The notes beneath the pieces were generated by a model that did not search any database, was not told where the DNA came from, and saw nothing but the letters and a program-made list of their open reading frames with translations. Shown here in pieces: positions 57,499 through 64,000 of a stretch of DNA of 64,000 nucleotides. The translations under genes were made by a program, and so were the position numbers. Source of the DNA: Paenibacillus sabinae T27 (GTDB lineage: Bacteria > Bacillota > Bacilli > Paenibacillales > Paenibacillaceae); NCBI RefSeq assembly GCF_000612505.1, contig NZ_CP004078.1, positions 1,166,001 to 1,230,000 of the forward strand, in the 5' to 3' direction. The first letter of the stretch is position 1, and each line of letters starts with the position of its first letter.

Positions 57499-58518
57499 AT
57501 GGAACCTAAATCGAAAATATCAATGGAGGCCTCAAACGGAAGTCCGATGTCCGCGCCGATGCGGGCGCTTCCGAATCTGCCGGGACGGCGTGCCGCCAAA
57601 AGATGGGAGTCGCACATGAGAAAGCTGAAATCTGCCCGGAAAAATTGGGAGCTGTACTTGCTGCTTGTTCTGCCTGTCGCGTACTTTATTATCTTCAGGT
57701 ACATCCCGATGTACGGCGTACAGATCGCTTTCAAGGATTTTACGCCGCGCGCCGGAATCTGGGGCAGCCCCTGGGTAGGGTTTCAGTATTTCAAGGAATT
57801 TTTTGAATCCTATAACTTCTGGACGATTATCAAGAATACGGTTCTGCTTAGCCTCCTGAACCTGCTGATCTCCTTCCCCATTCCCGTAATCATCGCGATT
57901 CTGCTGAATCAGTTGGCAAGGGAGAAGCTGAAGAAATTCGTCCAAACCGTCATTTACGCGCCTTATTTCATCTCTACCGTGGTGCTTGCCGGTATGATTC
58001 TCGTGTTCCTTTCGCCCAACAGCGGTCTGATCAATCATATCATCGGAGCATTCGGCGGAGAGCCGGTGCTGTTCATGTCCGAAGCCGGATGGTTTCGCCC
58101 GATTTATATCATGAGTACGGTTTGGCAGGAGACGGGGTTCGCCACCATTATCTATCTGGCCGCGCTGGCCGGCATCGACCCGCATCTGCATGAAGCCGCC
58201 GTCGTGGACGGAGCGAACAAATGGCAAAGAATCCGTCATATCGATTTGACCGGCATTCTTCCCACCATTACCGTACTGTTTATTCTGGCGGTCGGCAACC
58301 TGATGAACGTTGGTTTTGAAAAGGCTTTCTTGCTGCAAACCGACCTCAATATCGACGCGTCGGAGATTATTTCGACCTATGTGTACAAAATCGGCATCCA
58401 GCGCGCACAGTACAGCTTCTCTGCAGCAATCGGTCTGTTTAACGCGGCCATCAACCTGGTGCTTCTGCTCATCGTCAATCGGACGGCCAAAAAAATAAGC
58501 GGAAACGGATTATTCTAG
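57499..58518 (+). CDS. LplB-type sugar ABC transporter permease
   Basis: 339 aa. After a long polar N-terminus the first helix starts NWELYLLLVLPVAYFIIF; GVQIAFKDFTPRAGIWGSPWVGFQYFKEFF is the LplB/YtcO signature, and HEAAVVDGANKWQRIRHIDL the EAA loop. ATG 57499 has AAGGGGGGAA; ATG 57616 would give a shorter N-terminus more usual in the family. It works with the next two genes; no ATPase is present. Confidence 0.92.
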   Translation: MEPKSKISMEASNGSPMSAPMRALPNLPGRRAAKRWESHMRKLKSARKNWELYLLLVLPVAYFIIFRYIPMYGVQIAFKDFTPRAGIWGSPWVGFQYFKEFFESYNFWTIIKNTVLLSLLNLLISFPIPVIIAILLNQLAREKLKKFVQTVIYAPYFISTVVLAGMILVFLSPNSGLINHIIGAFGGEPVLFMSEAGWFRPIYIMSTVWQETGFATIIYLAALAGIDPHLHEAAVVDGANKWQRIRHIDLTGILPTITVLFILAVGNLMNVGFEKAFLLQTDLNIDASEIISTYVYKIGIQRAQYSFSAAIGLFNAAINLVLLLIVNRTAKKISGNGLF

Positions 58519-58534
58519 AAAGGGGGAATGGAAC

Positions 58535-59425
58535 ATGTTTCGAACGAAAAGCAAGCTCAAAAGCGACATTGCCTTCGATGTGTTCAACTTTATCGTGCTT
58601 GGCGGATTTACGCTGATGATTTTGTATCCGCTTTACTTTATCGTAATCGCTTCTATCAGTGATCCGAACCAAATCTACGCGGGCAATGTATGGCTGTGGC
58701 CCAAGGCGATTACCTTCGACGGCTATCAGCGGATTTTCAGCGACAGTACGATTTGGACCGGTTACCGAAACTCCTTGTTTTACGCCGCTCTCACGGCAGT
58801 CATTAGTTCCGTGCTTACTGTTATGGCGGCCTATCCGCTGTCACGTAAAGACCTCTACGGCCGGAGCGCCTTCATGATGATTTTTGCGGTCACGCTCTTT
58901 TTTAACGGAGGAATTATCCCGACTTATCTGCTGGTTAAAGATCTTCACATGATCAACACGATTTGGGCGATTGTGCTCCCCGGAGCGGTGGACGCGTTCG
59001 CTATCATTATCGCAAGGACGTTCTTCCAGAGCTTGCCCGATGAGCTCCGGGAGGCGGCATCCATCGACGGCTGCACCAATCTGCGGTATATCTGGAGCGT
59101 TGTCGTGCCGCTGTCAAAACCGATCATCGCCGTGCTAGTGCTGCTCGCCGTGGTCCGGCAGTGGAACGGATTCTTCGACGCTCTGATCTATGTGAACGAT
59201 TCCCATCTGTATCCGCTGCAGCTGATCCTGAGAAACATCCTGATCCAGAACCAGCCATCCGGGGATATGCTGGCGGATATTACGACACTGGTAGCCCAGC
59301 AAAAGGTGACCGAGCTGATAAAATTCGGCGTGATTATTGTGGCGGCTCTCCCTTTGCTTATGCTCTATCCTTTGCTCCAACGCTATTTCGTCAAGGGGGT
59401 CATGATCGGTTCGGTCAAGGGATGA
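58535..59425 (+). CDS. LplC/YtcP-type sugar ABC transporter permease
   Basis: 296 aa, six membrane segments; FNFIVLGGFTLMILYPLYFIVIASISDPN at the start, EAA loop LREAASIDGCTNLRYIWSVVVPLSKP, and the ending FVKGVMIGSVKG. ATG 58535 has AAAGGGGGAA and lies 16 bp after the first permease. Partner subunit of the importer. Confidence 0.93.
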   Translation: MFRTKSKLKSDIAFDVFNFIVLGGFTLMILYPLYFIVIASISDPNQIYAGNVWLWPKAITFDGYQRIFSDSTIWTGYRNSLFYAALTAVISSVLTVMAAYPLSRKDLYGRSAFMMIFAVTLFFNGGIIPTYLLVKDLHMINTIWAIVLPGAVDAFAIIIARTFFQSLPDELREAASIDGCTNLRYIWSVVVPLSKPIIAVLVLLAVVRQWNGFFDALIYVNDSHLYPLQLILRNILIQNQPSGDMLADITTLVAQQKVTELIKFGVIIVAALPLLMLYPLLQRYFVKGVMIGSVKG

Positions 59426-59542
59426 GCTTATGGCTTCGAAGCTGTTCCACCACGAGCTATAAGGGAGGTGAGGCCCGGAGAATATTCCGGTGGCAAGCGT
59501 CATTATAGGGCCAGTCATCATAAAAGGGAGGTTTGATTGTTA

Positions 59543-61201
59543 ATGAATAGAAAAATGTCCATAGTTCTCAGTACGCTCCTGTGCGCTTCCGTCGTAATGA
59601 CGGCCTGCAGCGGCAATAACGCTTCAAACAATGCTCCGGCGGCATCGAAGGCTCCGTCGGCTTCGAGTCCGGCGGGTGATGCAAGCGGCGACGCCGCAGG
59701 CTTCCCGCTTAAGGACAAATTGACGATTAAGGCGGTGGCGAAGCGTCCGGCGCTCGCGCCAAGCGATTTCAACGATTTTGAACTGGCCAAGAGACTGGAG
59801 TCAGATACCAATGTCCATGTGGACTGGACGACGATCGTCGATACGGACTACGACCAGAAGAAAAACCTGCTGCTGGCAAGCGGAGATTTGCCGGATATGT
59901 TCTTCGGAGCCGGCTTTACGGACACCGAGCTGCTGCATTACGGCCAGGACGGAACCATCATTCCACTTAACGATCTGATCGACAAGCATATGCCCAATCT
60001 GAAGGCCCTGTTTGACAAACGCCCGGACATTAAAGCGCTCGTTACGGCCCCGGACGGCAACATTTATTCCCTGCCTGTAGGCGAGGAGCTGGGAAGCGGG
60101 CAGGAGGACATCGGCGCGAATCCGGACTTCCTCTACATCAACTCGGATTGGCTGAAAAATCTCGGACTTGAGATGCCAAAGACTTTGGAAGAATACCACA
60201 ACGTTTTGAAAGCGTTTAAAGATAAAGACCCGAACAAGAACGGCAAGAAAGACGAAATTCCGCTCTCCTTCATCAACGCTTATTGGACCGGGGATATCGG
60301 CTATCTGTTCGGCGCGTTCGGAGAACCCGACAAAACATATCAGCCGGGCAACAACACCTTCTCCGAGCATCTGAACGTTAAGGACGGCAAAGTATACTAT
60401 GCCGCTATGCAGCCGGGATACAAAGAGGCGGTAAAATATTTCCACACCTGGTTTGAAGAAGGTCTGGTCGATATCGAATCCTTCACGCATAACGATGCCC
60501 AGTACCTGGCCAAAGGCAAGACGGAAGATGAATCGCTCGGCTCGTTCCTGTGGTGGGACCATACCGACGTAGTGGGCGGGGAGCGGGATGACCATTACCC
60601 GATCGTGCCTCCGTTTAAAGACATGGTGGTGAAATGGAATAACGGTTCAGCGATTGGCAGAGGCGGCACGGTAATTACGGAAGCGAACAAGAATCCGGAA
60701 ATTACCGCCGAGTGGCTCGACAGACTGTACGATCCGGTCACAGCCGCGGAAGTTCACTGGGGACCGATCGGCACATGGTTTGAGAAAGACGCGAACGGAC
60801 TGCTCGTTCAGAAGAAAGATATCGAGAACCCGGGCGAATTCCGGCGGACAGTCGCTTTGGGTGGAGCAGGCGTCATTACAGGTGAAGATTTTGAGAAGGT
60901 AGTCGCTCCGGAACCGCGCGCGAAGCAGCGGATGGACGACATCAAGAATATTTTCGTTCCACAGATGGAAAAAGAGCACTTCCCGCTTATTTTCTTCACG
61001 GATCAGGAGCTGCAGACCATTGACCGCCTGAAACCGGAAATCCAGACCTACACGAACAAAATGCGCGCCCAATTTCTGATGGACGGCGGCGTCGATGAAG
61101 GCTGGGATAAATACGTCTCCGATCTGAAGAAAATGGGTATCGAGGATCTGATGAAGGTGTATCAGGACGGCTACGACCGTTACTTGCAAGCTCAGAAATA
61201 A
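59543..61201 (+). CDS. LplA-type oligosaccharide-binding lipoprotein
   Basis: 552 aa. Signal peptide with lipobox VMTAC, Ala/Ser tether, then the large LplA-like solute-binding fold: VHVDWTTIVDTDYDQKKNLL, GDLPDMFFGAGFTDTELLHYGQDGTIIPLNDLI, DWLKNLGLEMPKTLEEYHNVL. ATG 59543 is chosen with GGGAGG at 59526-59531 (TTG 59537 also possible). Size suggests an oligosaccharide rather than a monosaccharide; GH32 neighbours point to fructooligosaccharides. Confidence 0.92.
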   Translation: MNRKMSIVLSTLLCASVVMTACSGNNASNNAPAASKAPSASSPAGDASGDAAGFPLKDKLTIKAVAKRPALAPSDFNDFELAKRLESDTNVHVDWTTIVDTDYDQKKNLLLASGDLPDMFFGAGFTDTELLHYGQDGTIIPLNDLIDKHMPNLKALFDKRPDIKALVTAPDGNIYSLPVGEELGSGQEDIGANPDFLYINSDWLKNLGLEMPKTLEEYHNVLKAFKDKDPNKNGKKDEIPLSFINAYWTGDIGYLFGAFGEPDKTYQPGNNTFSEHLNVKDGKVYYAAMQPGYKEAVKYFHTWFEEGLVDIESFTHNDAQYLAKGKTEDESLGSFLWWDHTDVVGGERDDHYPIVPPFKDMVVKWNNGSAIGRGGTVITEANKNPEITAEWLDRLYDPVTAAEVHWGPIGTWFEKDANGLLVQKKDIENPGEFRRTVALGGAGVITGEDFEKVVAPEPRAKQRMDDIKNIFVPQMEKEHFPLIFFTDQELQTIDRLKPEIQTYTNKMRAQFLMDGGVDEGWDKYVSDLKKMGIEDLMKVYQDGYDRYLQAQK

Positions 61202-61229
61202 CAGCTGCTTGAGAAATCCGCATTCTTAT

Positions 61230-61272
61230 GGGGCAAGCCGGAACGTCAGAACGCTCTGGCTTGTCCCTTCTT
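61230..61272 (+). terminator. Hairpin between binding-protein and GH32 genes
   Basis: GGGGCAAGCC (61230-61239) and GGCTTGTCCC (61258-61267), one G-T pair, then TTCTTA. Probably a partial terminator or mRNA-end stabiliser, since the GH32 genes continue on the same strand. Confidence 0.6.
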
Positions 61273-61301
61273 AAAAACGCGGAAAGAATGGAGAGAACAA
61301 G

Positions 61302-63551
61302 GTGAAGAAGCCGATCGCATACTGGACTTTTGACGAAGGCCAGGGAAATCAAGCCGCGGAATCGGTATCCGGCCAAGCCGATACTGTACAATTCGCACTC
61401 GGCAAAGGGCGTTTCCAGGCTCCGAGGGACCCGGTCTGGGCTGAAGGAATTAAGGGAAAAGCATTGTCTTTTGACGGCTATTCCACGTTCATCCGCCGCT
61501 TGGCCGGGCAGACCGCGCAGCCGGTGGAGAATCTCACGATAACAGCTTGGCTTGCCCCAAGGACGTATGATTACGGAGCGGAGAACCGGCTTTCGGCCAT
61601 TGTGAACCAGCATAACCGGGAGAAGAAGGAAGGCTATATTCTGGGCCTGTTCAGGTACGGAGCCTTGTCGCTCCAGGCGGGAGTGGACGGCGAGTGGCTG
61701 GAGACCTGGTCTTCCGAGCCGGTCCCTCTGCACAGGTGGTCTTTTGTGAGCGCCGTCTTCGCAGGGAGCGAAGGGCGGATATCGATTTATCTCAACGGAC
61801 GCAAAACAGCGGAGACCCTTCTCGATCAACCTTTGAAAATCACGCCCAGCAGCGCCGACCTGCTCATCGGGCGCAATAATAACGGCGTCATTCTGGCGGA
61901 GTCCTTCATTATGAACCACTACGATGGCTGGATGGACGAGCTGGCCATTTATGATTCGGCGCTGACGGAAGATGAGATCCGCCGGCAGTATGAGCAGGAT
62001 CTTCAGCCGTATGAAGGCGTGATCCCGTCCATCCAACGGGAGGCTATGGAAATCCCGCGTTCGTATTTTGCCGCTGATCGGCACCGGCCGCAGTTTCATA
62101 TGAACCCGCCGGGACATTGGATGAATGAGCCCCACGCGCCGCTTTATTTCGGCGGCCAATATCATCTGTTCTACCAGCAGAACCCCAATGGCCCGTTCTA
62201 TCACCATATTCACTGGGGGCACGCGGTCAGCCCTGACCTTGTTCACTGGCGGGATTTACCGACCGCGCTCAGTCCGGAAGCCGGACTTGACCCGGACGGC
62301 ATCTGGTCGGGCAGCGCCGCCTACGACCCGGATGGCATGCCGGTGCTGTTCTACACCATCGGGAACAATGGAGAGACCCCGAATCAGTCCATCGGTATTG
62401 CGCAAAGCGCCTATCCTGCCGATGGGGATAACGATTTGAAAACCTGGCTCAAGCATCCTTCCCCGATTGTCAGACAGGAGCGGGGAGCCGGATTGTTCGG
62501 GGAATTCCGCGATCCCTTTGTCTGGAGTGAAGAAGGAATCTATTATATGCTTGTCGGAACGGGCGCGGGCGGAGAAGAAGAGGGAGGGACGGCTCTCGTC
62601 TACGTCTCCTCCGACATGCTCAACTGGGAGTGCCGCGGGCCTTTATATATCAGCGATTACGCCAAATACCCGTATCTCGGCAAGGCCTGGGAGCTTCCCG
62701 TTCTGCTTCCGCTTCCGCTGGAAGGGAAAGAAGCGGCAAGTTCGGGCAAGCATGTCCTGCTCATCAGTCCTTGGGGAGAAGGCGCCAAGGTAGAGGTCAA
62801 CTACTGGGTCGGAGTGTGGGACCGCGAAACATGCCGATTTACACCGGATGATGAAGAACCGGGATTGATTGACGTCGGCGATTTTCATTTCACGGGACCA
62901 AGCGGGATGGTTGATCCCCGGACCGGACGCTCGCTCGTCTTTACGATTGCCCAAGGCGAACGGACGCCGGAAATCGACTATGATTGCGGCTGGGCGCACG
63001 GTGCGGGCATGCCGGTATCGCTGTTTCTGCGGGCCGACGGGCGGCTTGGCGTAGAGCCGGTGGAAGAAACCGAGCGGCTTCGGGGCAGACGGCTGTTATC
63101 CGCGGCCGGAAGCAGTCTGGAAGAGATTAACCGGCAATTGGCCGATGTCAGCGGAGACCTGCTGGAAATCATACTGAGCTTTCATTCCTGCCGGGCGGAG
63201 CAGTTCGGTATTTCCCTTCGCCGATCGCCGGACGGTGCGGAGGAGACAGTGATCCGGTTCAATCGCCCGGAGCAGCGGCTTGAGGTTGACCGGACCAAGA
63301 CGACGCTCGATGAAAGAGAACGGACACGGGGAATACAGGGAGGACTGCTTCCGATTGGAGAGGAAGACCTGCATCTGCATATTTTTGTGGACCGGTCGCT
63401 GATCGAATGCTATGCAGGCGGGCTGAAGAGTCTGACCACCCGGGCTTATCCGTCGAGGCTGGATGCGCTTGGCCTGCTGCTATGGGCAGACGGACCGGTG
63501 GAGCACGTCGATATGGAAGTCTGGGAGATGACTCCGGCGTATTCCTGGTAA
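61302..63551 (+). CDS. LamG-domain GH32 protein with atypical Asn-Glu-Pro active-site motif
   Basis: 749 aa, no signal peptide. Residues 1-230 are a LamG/concanavalin-like jelly roll (PIAYWTFDEG, LSFDGYSTFI, ITAWLAPRT, DGWMDELAIYDSALTEDEI). From about 260 comes a GH32 five-blade propeller: HWMNEPHAPLYFGGQYHLFYQ, WGHAVSPDLVHWRDLP, WSGSA, EFRDPFVW (D404) and KAWELPVLLP (E464, acid/base position), then the C-terminal beta-sandwich with DRSLIECY. The usual nucleophile in WMNDPNG is replaced by Glu276, and the acid/base Glu lacks the following Cys. Start GTG 61302 with GGAGAG. Activity may be altered; fructan role inferred from context. Confidence 0.88.
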   Translation: MKKPIAYWTFDEGQGNQAAESVSGQADTVQFALGKGRFQAPRDPVWAEGIKGKALSFDGYSTFIRRLAGQTAQPVENLTITAWLAPRTYDYGAENRLSAIVNQHNREKKEGYILGLFRYGALSLQAGVDGEWLETWSSEPVPLHRWSFVSAVFAGSEGRISIYLNGRKTAETLLDQPLKITPSSADLLIGRNNNGVILAESFIMNHYDGWMDELAIYDSALTEDEIRRQYEQDLQPYEGVIPSIQREAMEIPRSYFAADRHRPQFHMNPPGHWMNEPHAPLYFGGQYHLFYQQNPNGPFYHHIHWGHAVSPDLVHWRDLPTALSPEAGLDPDGIWSGSAAYDPDGMPVLFYTIGNNGETPNQSIGIAQSAYPADGDNDLKTWLKHPSPIVRQERGAGLFGEFRDPFVWSEEGIYYMLVGTGAGGEEEGGTALVYVSSDMLNWECRGPLYISDYAKYPYLGKAWELPVLLPLPLEGKEAASSGKHVLLISPWGEGAKVEVNYWVGVWDRETCRFTPDDEEPGLIDVGDFHFTGPSGMVDPRTGRSLVFTIAQGERTPEIDYDCGWAHGAGMPVSLFLRADGRLGVEPVEETERLRGRRLLSAAGSSLEEINRQLADVSGDLLEIILSFHSCRAEQFGISLRRSPDGAEETVIRFNRPEQRLEVDRTKTTLDERERTRGIQGGLLPIGEEDLHLHIFVDRSLIECYAGGLKSLTTRAYPSRLDALGLLLWADGPVEHVDMEVWEMTPAYSW

Positions 63552-63571
63552 AGAGAAAAGGAGATGAAGAT

Positions 63572-64000
63572 GTGCTTACAAAATCATACTGTGAAACGTT
63601 TCGCCCGCAATTTCATTATTCGCCGGCGGCGAACTGGCTGAACGATCCCAACGGCATGGTTTGGTACGAGGGAGAATATCACCTGTTCTATCAATACCAT
63701 CCTCACAGCTCGGTGTGGGGTCCAATGCACTGGGGGCATGCGGTAAGTAAGGATCTAGTCTTCTGGGAAGAGCTTCCCATCGCGCTGAAGCCAGACCACA
63801 ACGGCGCGATCTTCTCGGGCAGCGCGGTAGTGGACCGGCACGATACGACGGACTTTTTTGGCGGGGGTTCCGGTCTCGTAGCCATATTCACCCATCACGA
63901 TACGAACCCGGTAAGTGGGGGCCCGCGCCAGAGACAGAGCCTTGCATACAGTACCGACAAGGGACGAACCTGGATGATGTATGAGGGCAACCCGGTGCTC
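63572..64000 (+). CDS. GH32 glycoside hydrolase (levanase/invertase type), N-terminal part (3' end outside window)
   Basis: 143 codons to the window edge. FHYSPAANWLNDPNGMVWYEGEYHLFYQYHP has the canonical nucleophile D25, and MHWGHAVSKDLVFWEELPIAL, FSGSAVVD follow in GH32 order. No signal peptide is visible, so probably cytoplasmic. Start GTG 63572 with AAAAGGAGATG; 20 bp after the LamG-GH32 gene, so the same transcript. An operator-like GAAACGTTTC (63593-63602) lies within its first codons. Expected to cleave beta-2,6 or beta-2,1 fructan oligosaccharides. Confidence 0.93.
   Translation, partial: MLTKSYCETFRPQFHYSPAANWLNDPNGMVWYEGEYHLFYQYHPHSSVWGPMHWGHAVSKDLVFWEELPIALKPDHNGAIFSGSAVVDRHDTTDFFGGGSGLVAIFTHHDTNPVSGGPRQRQSLAYSTDKGRTWMMYEGNPVL
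63593..63602 (+). promoter_or_regulatory. Intragenic operator core in the second GH32 gene
   Basis: GAAACGTTTC, the same palindromic core as the LacI operators at 56413 and 57461, within codons 8-11. It may be chance, a CcpA site or an auxiliary operator. Confidence 0.35.

Noticed and set aside
59426..59542. Small gene between the second permease and the binding protein
   Set aside because: No frame with start, ribosome site and coding character; only a CCGGA/TCCGG hairpin around 59476-59491.

Overview
The window looks like chromosomal DNA of a Paenibacillus-type, spore-forming Firmicute. The evidence is a complete GerA-family spore-germination operon with a forespore-type promoter, a Bce-type peptide-resistance module, YesM/YesN-type two-component control of sugar ABC transporters, strong AGGAGG ribosome sites with frequent TTG/GTG starts, and an S-layer-homology cell-surface glycanase. 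I see no rRNA, tRNA, CRISPR array, transposase or phage gene. Genus is an inference from gene content, not from a marker gene.

Left part (1-17.3 kb). A methionine/amino-acid lipoprotein gene (3' end only) is followed by a proC-like reductase and a VOC protein. A compact agr-like locus follows: a membrane protein resembling a sensor without its kinase, an AgrB protease, a 41-aa AgrD-like peptide without cysteine, and a double-LytTR protein. A second LytTR gene lies downstream, and both units carry a Spo0A-box-like sequence in front. Next come a nitroreductase, a CUT1 sugar ABC transporter divergent from its YesM/YesN-like two-component system, a methyltransferase, an aldo/keto reductase with an AraC regulator, a 2Fe-2S ferredoxin and a YflT/DUF2382 stress protein.

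Middle part (17.3-29.4 kb). This is a gluconeogenesis cluster: glpX, a PPDK regulatory kinase/phosphorylase, ccpN, and, after an EamA transporter/MocR regulator pair, ppdK with a second PPDK regulator. The ccpN and ppdK promoters share a nearly identical 19/20-bp element at the same distance from the -35 box. feoA and a naturally split feoB follow.

Right-middle (29.4-43.1 kb). Here are BceRS/BceAB-like antimicrobial-peptide sensing and export, a five-gene germination receptor operon (A, B, C, small D-like protein, second B), a glycerophosphodiesterase, an M20 amidohydrolase and a second metQ-like gene with a structured leader.

Right part (43.1-64 kb). There are two polysaccharide-utilisation blocks. 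The first fits dextran or isomaltooligosaccharides: a GH13 alpha-1,6-glucosidase, two paralogous LacI regulators flanking two GH66 enzymes, one of them a 1984-aa SLH-anchored protein whose catalytic domain is interrupted by about seven beta-sandwich modules. The second fits fructans: a LacI regulator, an Lpl-type ABC importer, an unusual LamG-GH32 protein with Asn-Glu-Pro in place of Asn-Asp-Pro, and a canonical GH32 cut by the window end. Each block has its own family of palindromic operators visible in the sequence.
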